Source: Symbiodinium sp. CCMP2592 (lineage: Eukaryota > Sar > Dinophyceae > Suessiales > Symbiodiniaceae). Taken from it: 64,000 nt of DNA. Where the stretch lies: contig CAJNDT010001890.1 in assembly GCA_905221615.1 (NCBI GenBank), positions 922,602 through 986,601 on the forward strand. The letters run 5' to 3'. The notes beneath the pieces were generated by a model. The model saw nothing but the letters and a program-made list of their open reading frames with translations. It ran no database searches and was not told where the DNA came from. Numbering within the stretch: the first letter of the stretch is position 1; each line of letters opens with the position of its first letter. A program made the position numbers and the translations under genes. Shown piece by piece: positions 30,246 to 40,292 of this stretch.

Positions 30246-30420
30246 CCCAGAGACTCGAATATCCCTCAAGTAAGGAATATACCTTAAATCATTTGGGGAT
30301 CCTATTATATTCTTATGTATCCCTTAAATTTAGTTCAGGAATATACCTTAAATCATATCGGAGATCCTACTGCAATCTAAGGTGTATTTCCTTAATTGAA
30401 GTATGTTTGGAGTCTCTGGG
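30246..30420. mobile_element. MITE family 4, copy 4
   Basis: CCCAGAGACTCGAATATCCC to TTTGGAGTCTCTGGG, with AGGAATATACCTTAAATCAT present twice inside, as in the copy at 7663. Confidence 0.8.
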
Positions 30421-30521
30421 AAGCAGCTTCCAAGCCCCAAACCCTAAAGTCTGAGCTTTAGCCCCTGGAGCCCTGAACCCAAACTCCAGGCCAGAAACAG
30501 AACCCCCCCGATCGAAACCCT

Positions 30522-30586
30522 ACCTATAGTCTCCATTGTAGTTCCGGTTTTGGGTTACTTTCTAGGATAAAAAAAGAAACTACGAT
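30522..30586. mobile_element. MITE family 1, copy 3 (truncated)
   Basis: ACCTATAGTCTCCATTGTAG is intact; the right arm stops after GAAACTACGA. Confidence 0.7.
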
Positions 30587-30865
30587 ACGGCACAAAACTC
30601 CAACACAAAGCCGCGAAACAAGGACCGAAGCCTTTCCGCTGTCTGCCCGCTCTGTCGCAGAAGGTAAACCTTGAACCCTCCATCCACTAAGAACTGCGCA
30701 AACCCTAAATCCAACAAACCTGGGCAAAGCCCTAAACCCTGAACCAAATACACCTTCACAAACCCTTAGCCCGAGGTCCTAAACCCCGCTAAACCCCCTA
30801 AATCCCTGCACTTTCGCTGGCTTCTCTTTGAAAGCAAAACCCGAAAGCATTCACAAAGCCCTAAT

Positions 30866-30970
30866 TGGGAATTTCCGAAAATTCGGTGTACCGTATTTTG
30901 GGGGTCCTTATCATAAGGATCTTACTATTTAGGGTACTATAATAGGGGCCCCTATTTTCGGAAACTCCCA
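30866..30970. mobile_element. MITE family 2, copy 7 (inverted)
   Basis: TGGGAATTTCCGAAAATTCG pairs with CTATTTTCGGAAACTCCCA. Confidence 0.85.
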
Positions 30971-31009
30971 AATGCTACACCCAATAAGCCTTCTAACCCT
31001 ACACCTTCG

Positions 31010-31175
31010 CAGGGCGTCTCTTCGAAAGACGAAGGGCAGCCCATCCAAACCTGAGATCCCAAACCTCAAGAAACCCACCTACATCAGTCTAGGGTTGAGG
31101 GTTAAATCATTAAGCCTTACCCTACTGCACGTTCCCGGTGCTTCTCTTCGAAAGACGAAGGGCAGCCCATCCCCG
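31010..31175. repeat. Direct duplication around CTTCGAAAGACGAAGGGCAG
   Basis: CTTCGAAAGACGAAGGGCAGCCCATCC occurs at about 31018 and 31144, each preceded by a GCGTCT/GCTTCT context. This suggests tandem duplication of an island of about 125 bp. Confidence 0.7.
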
Positions 31176-31262
31176 CCAGCAGGCCCAGGGCGCCGCCCAG
31201 GGCTCCTCCCGAGAGCAGAAACCCCGAGAGCACGGCGCCATGGCCTCGAAGGCGCTTGGAAT
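31138..31262 (+). CDS. Putative exon
   Basis: GC-rich island reading HPRQQAQGAAQGSSREQKPR, then EHGAMASKALG on the + strand; TTTAGGG-type sequence begins shortly after. Gln/Ala-rich; no family recognised. Confidence 0.35.
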
Positions 31263-32277
31263 TTTTGCGGAATTTGGTTGGAGTTCAGGATTTAGGGTGC
31301 AGGGTTTGGGGTTTATGGTTTGGGGTTTAGGGTTTCGGAAATTTGTTTATGGGTTTTAACATGCTTTCGCGGAACTCATGGGGTTTCATGAAGGCTCAAG
31401 GGGTTTTTAGGAAGGTTGAAAGGGCTTTTTAATCCCTTCATGAAGGCTTTCACAAGGTTTATAGGGTTTGATCGGGCTTTGATCGGGTTTCATAAGCTTT
31501 TAAGGGACTTTGACAAGGGCTTCTGAGGTGTTTGGCAAGGTGTGAAGAAGGCTTCATCAATGTTGTGAGGGGTGCGTACGAGGGCTTCCCAAGGGTTTAT
31601 GCGTGTTTTGTTATACTTGGCCTACAAACTCCGAAAGCCTTTATGAAGGAATACACCTTAAATCATGGAGTCTCTTATAGAGGGGCTCCTGATCTGATTG
31701 AGGTATACTCCTCATTTCAGGGGGTGGGGGTCTTTGTTTTCAGGAGTCTGCCAGTGGCCCTTTGCTTCTGCGTGTAAGATTCTTAAGGGAAGGTCTTGAG
31801 TTGAGGGTCGAGGGTTGATAAGCTTGATAAGATTTGTCTGAGCCCGGGTTTAGACTGTTTCAGTTTAAGGTTTAGAATTTTAGGTTTGGGGTTTAGGGTC
31901 TGCAGGGTTTTAGGCTTCGAGTTTAGATAACAAGATACATAGAGGATTTGTCCCCAGTATCCCGTGGCTGCACCTGCTCACAAGCTTTTGATAACTCTGC
32001 TTCCACATGGAGCTGCACTACCACATGGACTCTAAACTCCAAATGCTAAACCCTTTAGAACCCTTTCAGGAACCCTCATAAGAACATGTCTATGAACCCC
32101 GAACCACGAACCCCAAAAACCGTAAGAATCTAAGCCGTCAAGAAGCCCAAGGCAATGGCAAAGTCAAAGGCCACCGGCATCACAACCTGAGCTGTCCCTG
32201 CTCCGGAAGCTGATCAAAAGAGCAGTGTTACAGGGTTCAGGGTTTAGGGGTTCAGGGTTTAGGGTTTAGGGTGTTAC

Positions 32278-32374
32278 ATGGGTGGTTGTCAAGTTAGGGT
32301 CCCGCTTTAGGTACCCTAAATATTAGGTGCCGTACTATCATGGGGACCCAAAAAGGGTTGAACAACCACCCACA
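32278..32374. mobile_element. MITE family 3, copy 2
   Basis: CATGGGTGGTTGTCAAGTTA pairs with GGGTTGAACAACCACCCACATG; the outer CATGGG/CCCACATG ends are clean. Confidence 0.75.
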
Positions 32375-32469
32375 TGGCGTTACATGGGACAGGTCTCCCT
32401 GCGCCTAGACCCCCACTTTCCCTGCCCAAGCGCTTGCAAACCAGCTCCCTGAGCCAAAACCCGGATCTA

Positions 32470-32595
32470 GGGCCCAAAAAAAGCACATAAGCAAAAATTA
32501 GGGTAGGGATATCCCATATACATCCCCTTATAATGAAGCCCAATAAGGTATGGATATCCCCATAAAATGCTTATGCTTATGTGCTTTGTGGGCCC
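32470..32595. mobile_element. Hairpin element (GCACATAAGCA ends)
   Basis: GGCCCAAAAAAAGCACATAAGC pairs with GCTTATGTGCTTTGTGGGCC. The core carries two copies of GGTA(G/T)GGATATCCC. It directly abuts the island at 32597. Confidence 0.75.
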
Positions 32596-32596
32596 T

Positions 32597-32750
32597 AATG
32601 ATCGCCACGAAGAGGAGGCTGCAGCGTCCAAAAGCACCGGCAAGGAAACACGAGAAAGGCTTATTGCCAGACGAAGCGGCCGAGGAAGCTGCGAAAGTAC
32701 ATGCGCACATCCAGCAAAAAATTGCCTCAGGTGTCGTTGCGTGCACGACC
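32597..32750 (+). CDS. Putative exon
   Basis: The + strand reads ATKRRLQRPKAPARKHEKGL, then LPDEAAEEAAKVHAHIQQKI and ASGVV. Basic first half, acidic-helical second half, good codon bias. A second + frame is open too. Starts at the end of a hairpin element. Confidence 0.4.
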
Positions 32751-32887
32751 CTCAGATGTTGAACCCCTACTCCCTGAAACCCTAAACCTTCAATCCTAAA
32801 CCACCAAAATCGAACAAAAACCCCCGAACCCTAGAAAAGAACCCCTTCATGAGAAAACCCTATACGTCCCTTCGATGGAAACCCCAT

Positions 32888-32982
32888 GCTCATCTTGTGC
32901 CTGCGACGGCGGTGCGGAAGGCGCTGAGGGCGTCCGATCCAAGCCCAAGGCGGCCAAAGGCAGCACCAGGAAGATCTCCTGA
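32888..32982 (+). CDS. Putative terminal exon
   Basis: Reads CSSCACDGGAEGAEGVRSKP, then KAAKGSTRKIS and TGA. Nearly all codons end in G/C until the stop, so it may be the last exon of a Lys/Ala-rich protein whose other pieces are the islands at 28870, 29144 and 32597. Confidence 0.35.
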
Positions 32983-33000
32983 AACGGATCTGCTGTACAA

Positions 33001-33160
33001 GGAGTCTATAAGGGCTCCTTTAAGGGTTCTATAAGGGTTCTATTAGGGCTCTTTAAGGATTCTATAAGGGCTCCATAAGGGCTCATTTAAGGGTTCTATA
33101 AGGGTTCTATTAGGGCTCTTTAAGGATTCTATAAGGGCTCCATAAGGGCTTTATAAGATC
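33001..33160. repeat. Tandem duplication of about 70 bp
   Basis: The block TTTAAGGGTTCTATAAGGG ... GGGCTCCATAAGGGCT is present twice in a row with almost no change. Confidence 0.8.
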
Positions 33161-33501
33161 TCTATGACGGCTCCATGACAGATTTATGAGGGCTCCAATG
33201 GACGGGCTCCCAAAATGTGCACAACGGGAAGTGCTTCGTGGCTTTAGGGCTTTAAGCATTCACGTTTGGCTTTGGGCTAAGCAGTCATGATGATGTCAAT
33301 GATGTCGCCAGGAATTGCGTTCGTCCACAGCTGCTGCAACTGTTCATGGATCCCTTACAAAACCTTGCTAGACGCCTTTGCAAAGCCCTACAGAAGACAG
33401 TACAAAGCACTTCATAACCATAAACCTACACTCCAAACCCCAAGCTAAACCCCAACCCCCCCCCCAAAAAAAAAAACAGACGCAGCAACCACCCCTGTCC
33501 C

Positions 33502-33575
33502 TTCAGTGAGCTCCTGCAGAACGATCAAGAAGACCACAAGAAGCACGGCAGAGCCTCGACATGGATGCGCAGAGT
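33502..33575 (+). CDS. Putative exon
   Basis: Reads FSELLQNDQEDHKKHGRAST, then WMRR, with a pyrimidine-rich tract upstream (CCCCTGTCCCTTCAG). Charged, probably helical; no family. Confidence 0.35.
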
Positions 33576-33599
33576 TAAATACAGGCTAGTTTCGTTTCG

Positions 33600-34440
33600 T
33601 ATAGCTTCGGAAGGCTTAGTGTTGCAGTCCAGAGAAGCTCAGTATAGTTTAAAAGGTGTAATAGTTAAACGTAGTTTCATGTAGCTTACCCGTGACCCTA
33701 AACCTCAACATAGTTCAGTGACAAGTCTTGTGACGCACTCTAGAGAGGTTAGAGGGTGGGCTGCTACATGCCTGCCTTCACGGCTTCTGCCCTGCAACTG
33801 TTTAGACAGTTTGGGGTTTAGGGTTTAGGGGGTTTAGGGTTTACGGCTTTGGGGTGTTGGGGTTAGGCCTTAGGGTTCGCGACTTTATGCAAACTGAGCT
33901 GCATAGCCATGCAGGGAGCGGGACGGTGTTCTTCACGGCGGCCTGCCAGGGAACGAGTACCGATGGCGGGCCATCAACAGAAGATGGAGAATTGCCTATA
34001 CTGTCTTCAACACTATATTAAGCTATACTATGTAGTACTTTATATCAAACTGTTCTTGCCTATACGGGTGCGCATCCTCGACCCTCTTCCCTAAACCCTC
34101 TCAGCCGCACGCCCCATCGTCGCCTGCACCAGAGCCAGCCAGGGCTCCTGTACCTCCTGTGTCACGTTCGCACCTGCGCCAATCAAGGAAACCCGAACAT
34201 AGCAACTTTGATCATCCGAACAGCGTTTCGGGGATATGAGAAGGAACCCTGTGGAATGGCATTGGTACCTATCTCTATGCCTCTAGATTTAACCCTAAAC
34301 CCTAAACCCCAAAGATTTAACCCTAAACGCAATAAACCCTATCCTGGAACCAGACCCCTGGAACCTGTTCCCTGAACAATAAACCCGAAGCCTTATACCC
34401 TAAACCCCAAACCCAATAACCTAAACCGTAGAGTTGTAAG
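33600..34440. other. Stretch without a recognised gene
   Basis: Unique sequence with a TTTAGGG patch at 33815-33850 and CCCTAAA patches at 34290-34430. Short open frames only. Confidence 0.4.
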
Positions 34441-34446
34441 CAGCCT

Positions 34447-34562
34447 AATGTAGGGACCTTCAGTCAGAATAGAGTTTTTTTTGGGGGGGTCCCTTTTTTT
34501 TCCTTATAGTATAATATACCCCCAAATCCTAGTCTAATTTTGATTAAGGCCCCTACATTACA
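34447..34562. mobile_element. Hairpin element (TAATGTAGGGACC ends)
   Basis: TAATGTAGGGACCTTCAGTC pairs imperfectly with TGATTAAGGCCCCTACATTA; loop with a T-rich run and ATAGTATAATATACCCCC. A worn relative may lie at 62071-62148. Confidence 0.65.
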
Positions 34563-34740
34563 CTTCAGGGCTTGGGGTTTTGGCTCTAGGCGTGTAGGGT
34601 CGAAGAGCAGGCCACCGGGCCTTGGATGACGAGGCTTCTCTGAAGGAAGATGGCCTGCGGCAGTGCACCACAAGCTTCGCCACTTCAGGCAGTGCACAAA
34701 GCTTCCTTCCGCTTATCAACTCATAAACCTGTCTGAATAT

Positions 34741-34835
34741 GTGTGTATATATATATATAGATATGTGTATATATTTAGATATATATATATATATATATGT
34801 GTTATATATATATATGTATATATAAAAGAGAGAGA

Positions 34836-34866
<31 letters not shown>
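34741..34866. repeat. (TA)n followed by (GA)n simple repeat
   Basis: About 80 bp of TA/TATG steps, then about 40 bp of GA steps. Confidence 0.9.
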
Positions 34867-34869
<3 letters not shown>

Positions 34870-35136
34870 CCCTAAACGAAATCATCTTAACGCGATTAGG
34901 GCTAACCCGCAACCCCAAGCTAGCAAGTCCGAAGCGCAACCCAACACCCTGCAGCCCTGCACCCAACTCCCAAAGCCAATTAGGGTGCAGTGTTTATATG
35001 GTACCTCTTTTTGGTGTCCTTGTAATCAGGACCCTGAAATACAAGGTACTGTATCAGGGAGACTCCCATATCTGAACCCTAAACCCTGAACACAAAAAAG
35101 TCTCCTCGGCACTTTGCACGTCGTCATCGACCTCGC

Positions 35137-35325
35137 ATGTGCTGTCCTGTCAAAGACTTCGTCGAAACTTACGCAGACAAGCCCACAATGCTCCGATTCG
35201 GTGGAGGGGCCTCAACAACTAGAAAAGGGTTTAGGAGCCCGTTATACTACATTGAAAAGGAGGAAGGGGCCGGCTTCAAGGAGCAGGGTCCGGAAACCCT
35301 GCGAAAGAGCAGAGCATGTTTGTAA
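35137..35325 (+). CDS. Putative exon or short gene, 62 codons
   Basis: A single + frame reads MCCPVKDFVETYADKPTMLR, then FGGGASTTRKGFRSPLYYIE and KEEGAGFKEQGPETLRKSRA. This is one of the longest islands with coding character in the first 40 kb. A TTTAGGG array (35390-35430) follows. ATG at 35137 could be a start, but an exon continuing from upstream is equally likely. Confidence 0.4.
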   Translation: MCCPVKDFVETYADKPTMLRFGGGASTTRKGFRSPLYYIEKEEGAGFKEQGPETLRKSRACL

Positions 35326-35389
35326 ACCCCTCCAAACCCCCCCAAAGAAATTGACTGCGGCACAAGTGAGAGCACCCTGGGAAGGTCTA

Positions 35390-35430
35390 GGCTTTAGGGT
35401 TTTAGGGTTTAGGGTTTAGGGTTTAGGGCT
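35390..35430. repeat. TTTAGGG array
   Basis: Five units abutting a family 10 hairpin. Confidence 0.85.
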
Positions 35431-35431
35431 T

Positions 35432-35523
35432 ACCTGTAGCCGAAAGGACCTACCCTTTTAAGGAACTATATATAGAAACCATAATAAGGAACCCGAAGAA
35501 GGTAGGTCTTTCCGGCTACAGGT
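35432..35523. mobile_element. MITE family 10 (CCTGTAGCCGAAAGG hairpin)
   Basis: TACCTGTAGCCGAAAGGACC pairs with GGTCTTTCCGGCTACAGGTG; the outer TA is kept on the left. Centre contains ACTATATATAGAAACC. Confidence 0.75.
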
Positions 35524-35536
35524 GGGGTTTAGGACA

Positions 35537-35651
35537 CCCTGGGAAGCCTTGCAGTGCACCGATTCCAGCACTAGCAGCAGGCTCAAGAGACGCCATCGCA
35601 TGGCAAGGCCTTGGCTTTCAAGAAAATACAGTGAACCCAAGGTCAGCCTAA
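35537..35651 (+). CDS. Putative exon
   Basis: 38 codons read PWEALQCTDSSTSSRLKRRH, then RMARPWLSRKYSEPKVSL, starting right after the family 10 element and a GGTTTAGG patch. Ser/Arg-rich; no family. Confidence 0.35.
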
Positions 35652-35783
35652 ACCTCCAATCCAAAATGCCCTAAAGCCCTAAAACCCAAGTTTTGCCTCT
35701 TTGGGTTCTTCAGGCATTGGGGATTTTGGGGCGTTTAGGGGTTTGCTTCGCCGGATTCCTCGAATGCAACGATTTACGGGGTT

Positions 35784-36047
35784 CTATAGATTAGGACGCC
35801 TTCTTTTGTAAAGTGGCACAGTCGTAAATCCAACGTGGGACCCTACTTCAGGGATTGGGACTTGGTTTGGTTTAGAGAACCCAAGTTCGAAAAAGTAACT
35901 TGCATCCGGCACCCTAACCAGGCAAATCACCTCAGGCCGCGGCAGACGGTTCGGTTGGAATTGTGCCCATTCTGTTACACAGCGAGCACTTGAGCCATAG
36001 ATGTGACATCCAGCAAGCTTGCCCTGCAGTCCATCGGCGAAACACAA
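35784..36047 (-). CDS. Possible minus-strand exon, 87 codons
   Basis: The minus strand reads MCFADGLQGKLAGCHIYGSS, then ARCVTEWAQFQPNRLPRPEV and DASYFFELGFSKPNQVPIPE. The + strand is broken here, so this is a fair candidate. A family 8 element lies directly upstream (36049). Function unknown. Confidence 0.35.
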   Translation of the reverse strand: MCFADGLQGKLAGCHIYGSSARCVTEWAQFQPNRLPRPEVICLVRVPDASYFFELGFSKPNQVPIPEVGSHVGFTTVPLYKRRRPNL

Positions 36048-36048
36048 C

Positions 36049-36146
36049 TCAAAGGGGAAAACGAGGGACCCTTAATGGGGACCCCTACCCTATAATGGTA
36101 TATACCTAAGGGGTCCTTATTAAGGGTCCCTCCTTTTACCCTTTCA
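36049..36146. mobile_element. MITE family 8, copy 2
   Basis: CTCAAAGGGGAAAACGAGGG pairs with TCCCTCCTTTTACCCTTT. Confidence 0.8.
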
Positions 36147-36250
36147 ACAACGGCAACCCCGGGACTGGTCCTGAGAGACTGAGAGAAACGCAAACCTGCG
36201 GGAAACTCAAGGGTTTAGGGTTTAGGGTTTAGGCTGCAAACTCCTCCCCA

Positions 36251-36335
36251 AGGGGGTACCTTATTTTGGGGCCCCTTTTTAATATGGTTCCCACTCTTTA
36301 GGGTACTATATGAAGGTCCCCTATTTTCGGAAACT
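36251..36335. mobile_element. MITE family 2, copy 8, joined to family 4
   Basis: The right half is intact up to CTATTTTCGGAAACTC, where a family 4 element begins at once. The left arm is missing. Confidence 0.75.
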
Positions 36336-36442
36336 CAGAGACTCCAATATCCCTTAATTAAGGAATATACCTTAAATTATCATAGGATCCTTTATATGAG
36401 TTAAGGAATATTCCTTAATTAAGGGATATTGGAGTCTCTGGG
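36336..36442. mobile_element. MITE family 4, compact copy
   Basis: CAGAGACTCCAATATCCCTT pairs with AAGGGATATTGGAGTCTCTG: the cleanest family 4 hairpin in the window (107 bp). Confidence 0.85.
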
Positions 36443-36444
36443 CA

Positions 36445-36535
36445 CCTCTGAATTCTACGGCTTCGCCGCGCAAGAAGAGTGCCAGCAGCCACAACCTTGC
36501 ACGCGGGAGAGCTCAGTGGCTCGGGGTGTTGACGC
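36445..36535 (+). CDS. Putative exon
   Basis: Starts right after the family 4 element. The + strand reads TSEFYGFAAQEECQQPQPCT, then RESSVARGVDAS, ending GCTTCAG|GGGTTTAGG. The minus strand is also open (SSPACKVVAAGTLLARRSRR). Confidence 0.35.
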
Positions 36536-36680
36536 TTCAGGGGTTTAGGGTTTGGTATACGATAACCCGCTATACTATCTTGTACTAGACTGTACTATGC
36601 TATACTGCACTATCTATACAATCCTTTACTTTACTAAAAAGTTCCTAGACTCTACTTAAAACTCTAATACTACACCGACT

Positions 36681-36886
36681 TGCGAGTTTCTAAGAATAGG
36701 GGACCCCCATGCTGTACCCTAAATACTAGGATCCTTATTAGAACTGTTGATGGTATAAATCCTGCATTACCTTAAGGACCCTACACTATGGGAATTATGG
36801 TATATTCCTTACTATGGGTAATGCAGGATTTATATCAGCAACCAAAGGACCCCAAAGATGGCGTCCCCTGTTTTCGGAAACTCCCA
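36681..36886. mobile_element. MITE family 2, copy 9, interrupted
   Basis: Left part CGAGTTTCTAAGAATAGGGG to GGATCCTTATTAGAA and right part AAAGGACCCC to GGAAACTCCCA are separated by a complete family 5 element. Confidence 0.8.
36743..36842. mobile_element. MITE family 5, nested inside family 2
   Basis: CTGTTGATGGTATAAATCC pairs with GGATTTATATCAGCAACC. It sits in the middle of the family 2 core, which fixes the order of the two insertions. Confidence 0.8.
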
Positions 36887-37177
36887 CATCGGGGCCCGGC
36901 CTCAAGCCTTGCATCATGCAAAGGGGTCATCGGCACATTGAATTCTCTTAGAAGGTCACGCTCTAGGGTACAGGGTATGTAGGGTTTATACAGTGTATAG
37001 GGTTCAGGGTTTAGGGTGAAATGACATTTGCAAACCTTTCAAAGGAATGTGGACACTTGATTATGCTGCTGTATCATGAAACTGTCTGGTAGGACATACA
37101 CGAAAACGCACATGTTCATGTCCTGAGCCTGAGCATGGAATGGCAAAGAAGCAACGACACGCAAGGCTTCACTCCAA

Positions 37178-37306
37178 GGGTTAAAGGGGGGACCCTTAAT
37201 AAGGACCCCTAGGTATATACCCTGAATAGAGCTATTATATGCCCATGATATAGCCCATTATAGGGGTAGGGGTCCCCATTAAGGGTCCCTCCTTTTCCCC
37301 TTTGAG
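37178..37306. mobile_element. MITE family 8, copy 3
   Basis: TTAAAGGGGGGACCCTTAAT pairs with TTAAGGGTCCCTCCTTTTCC; loop close to that of the copy at 25280. Confidence 0.8.
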
Positions 37307-37399
37307 CATGTGCAAAGTTCCTGTCTGCGTGGGATGGGCTCACCAGCCGTCACTTCGCAATCATTCGGCTTCAAAAATCCGTTTCGGAAGATCGAAGTT

Positions 37400-38760
37400 G
37401 CACACAGTACGGTTTAGGGTTTAGGGTTTAGGGCTTAGGGACACAATGTTGAATCCGTGATGTCTTGAACGGAACGGGAACAGTGCGCAAACTACAATAC
37501 CGAAAGCATCTCCAACCGTATGTGCCTTAAAGATTGGTCCACACAACATCAGACCATGAAGTCTGAACTGCACATCTCGGCTCGGCTGAAGAATCCAAAC
37601 AAAGCACAGCAGAATACCTTGGTAAGAACGAGTTGTCGAAACATGCGCGACAGTCCAGCAGGCTGCAGTGCAAAGCAGCTGCACACCCTTACCCTGCTAC
37701 TTGCTCACAAAGCGTGAGTTTCTGTATGCTAATTCGCGCTTCGGTCAGAGTATGCAAACTTAGTGTGCGTCAGCAATCACTACACCCTGCTTCCTGTATG
37801 CCAGCATGAGGAGTCGGGAAACTGCAACAATTTACCCAGACTGGTGTTGCAAGCACATAGCTCTGCAAACTGAACCGTGCTCCCATTCTCGCAGGGATCT
37901 GAATCTGCCGGCAGGTCGCAGGCTAACAATCCGCCCAACCAACCCTTCGACAATCCTCCACTTGTTTTGGACATAAGGTTCCGAGTCTCGGCATGTGAGG
38001 TCAAGAGCGTGGCATCACCACGCAAGAGTTTGTCTGTAGCGCAAAATTCCGGTGTGGCGACATGCTGCGCTTTGCATGCAAGCACAGTACTTACCGCATA
38101 CACACATTAGCGCTCAAACAAGCAGCTGGCAAGATCCGTGCCCAGAGGCAGCCTGGCAGGCCAGCAAGTAGAAAAAAGTAGATGGCACGCCGTGCTTCCG
38201 ACTGCACTTTACCATGCCAAGCATCTTCTTTGTAAGATTGCACACTTTGGTGACTGCTCTGTCTGGGATGCAGTTTGCAGCAGTCGTAGAGCCAACAAGC
38301 GCAGCATCCCGCCTTGACATGGGATTTTTTTCCGACTGAGCTCGTGCCGCTGTAGAAGATTATTGTCAGTTGGAAACCAGGTAAGAGAGCAAGCGAAGAC
38401 TCCCTACGCTCACTTTTCGAGCATCTGCATTGCGCCTGTCTTCCCTTCCGACGAATTACGGCTGGAAGAGTTCTTGCGGATGTGGAACTCTTGGAAGTTT
38501 CCGCGTTGTCACTTAGATTGTCGTCTTTCGACAACAATTGCCTTGGCCTGCGCGCTCATTCCAAGTGCATGCAATGGCCTTCGAGACGTATCTCACTCAA
38601 CAAGTTTGAAGATCTTTCCAGTGAGGCAGAATTCGAGATAGTTAGCAAAGCAACACAACAAAAATCGAAGCAGTCTTGCTCGTTCACAGCCAACCAACCC
38701 TCCTGGGTCTACATTCGCGTCTTTGAACACAAGCACCGACGTCCCATCCGTGCAGCAAGC
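37400..38760. other. Unique stretch without a recognised gene
   Basis: After a short TTTAGGG array (37411-37440) there are about 1.3 kb without telomere-like units or MITEs. Frames up to 148 codons are open on both strands, but none shows consistent codon bias or a known motif. Confidence 0.45.
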
Positions 38761-39960
38761 TCCTCATGTAATGCAAACCCCAATGCGCAAAGCAACATCC
38801 AAAGGGAATCATCCTGGCGTCTTTCCTCTTTTGCGCACAATCAAAGAGACTTATAATCATTCACTCAGGAAGCCTCACGAAACGTGCAATACAAAATAGC
38901 AACATTGATGTCTCTACAGACCTGTTGCCACATCTGCAAGTGCCCCCCCAACAAGAAGAGCAATGTCTGCGTGATCACATTCATGCTTTGCAGAAGCGTA
39001 TCCTGCTTATCCGCCTTCAAGAGCTCATTTTGCAGTGGACCCAGAACCCAAATAACCAGAGTAACATCCTGCAATGTCGGGCTCCAGACCCAGACCCCCA
39101 AGAAGCAGCGCCGGCTTATAGACCCTAAACCCTAAACCCTAAACCCTAATTATACAGTAGACCGACACCCCAATGACCAAAGCAACATCCGACAATCGGG
39201 CTCGAAACCCAGACCCGCCAGTAGGCAGAGCAACTTCCAAAGGCAATCCGCCGCTGCCCCCACCCCAATTATAGCAGAGCAGCATGTGCGCAATGATGTT
39301 GCTGCTTGGCAGAAGCGCATCTTATGTCTCCAAGGAGACGTACTTGACAAGCGTAGTTCAGTGTGCAAAAAAAATACACCCCCCAATAAGCAGAGCAACA
39401 TCGTACGATGATGGGTTCTAAGCTCAGACCCCAATAAGCAGAACAGCATCCAAAAGCAAATCCTTCCTGCCTCTGCCCCGGCGTGTTTCCCCTTTTCTAA
39501 CTCTTTTTAAGCATCCGGACTGGAGGCATCAGATTTCGAACAAGCAACACTTATGTCCGTTGTCTTGCCATATCCGTCGGTGCCGCCACCAATAAGCAGA
39601 GCAAATTCTGTGCACTCACGTTTCTTCTTGATACAAGCGCTTCGTGTTTATCCGGAGAAACCCATATTATGAATACTTCAATCTGCCACAAACCTGACTT
39701 GACCCCCAATAAGCAGAGCAACATCCTACGACGTCGGGCTATAAACCCAGGCCCCCTCATAAGCAGAGCAACATCTGCACGTTCAGGTTTCTGCTTTGCA
39801 CACGCGCATCATGCTTGTCCGGATTGACACACCTGACAACCGACAACTATGTTTCGATGTGCAATTGAACTTGAACTAGACCCTCCCCAAAAAGCAAAGC
39901 AACATCCTACGATGTTACGCTCTAGGCTCAGACCCCCCAATAAGCAGAGCAACATCCAAA
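38760..39960. repeat. Decayed satellite with paired CCAATAAGCAGAGCAACATC motifs
   Basis: The roughly 20-bp motif CCCAATAAGCAGAGCAACATC or a variant occurs at about 38778, 38943, 39085, 39168, 39215, 39271, 39381, 39429, 39587, 39703, 39752, 39884 and 39935. Several come in pairs 47-51 bp apart with a shared spacer (CTACGATGTCGGGCTCTA). Between pairs a second module, like TTTCTGCTTTGCACACGCGCAT ... CTTGTCCGG, recurs. On the minus strand each motif reads MLLCLLG, which explains several short ORFs; they are not genes. Confidence 0.75.
39121..39150. repeat. CCCTAAA array inside the satellite
   Basis: Four perfect CCCTAAA units interrupting the satellite between two motif copies. Confidence 0.85.
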
Positions 39961-40061
39961 TGGAAACATCTCCCCTTCTCTACAAAACCTTCTAGACATC
40001 CGCTCCGATCACACAGCAGCAGCATTCTCTCCACTCCAGCTAAACCCAAATCGCAGTGGAG

Positions 40062-40134
40062 CCACACACCCACACACACACACACACCCACACACACACA
40101 CACACACCCACACACACACACACACCCACACACG
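40062..40134. repeat. (CA)n microsatellite with CCC breaks
   Basis: CACACA runs broken at regular intervals by CCC. Confidence 0.9.
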
Positions 40135-40203
40135 CACGCGCGTGCTTCCAGGGAGTGCCCTATAGGCTCTGTTCCAACGACTGCAGTCGTTAAACTAAGA
40201 CCG

Positions 40204-40292
40204 GGGGAGTTTCCGAAAATTAGGGGTACCTTATTTTGGGGTCCTACTATTTAGGGTACTGTATTAGGGTTCACTATTTTCGGAAATTCCCA
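40204..40292. mobile_element. MITE family 2, copy 10 (inverted)
   Basis: GGGGAGTTTCCGAAAATTAG pairs with CTATTTTCGGAAATTCCCA. Last MITE before the tandem gene array. Confidence 0.8.

Noticed and set aside
32448-32466. Spliced-leader-like GTTTTGGCTCAGGG on the minus strand (also TTTTGGCTC at 34573)
   Set aside because: Ten or eleven matching bases are expected by chance in 64 kb and no gene follows.
38760-39960. CRISPR array
   Set aside because: Repeats are degenerate, spacing is irregular, spacers are themselves similar to each other, and the genome is eukaryotic.
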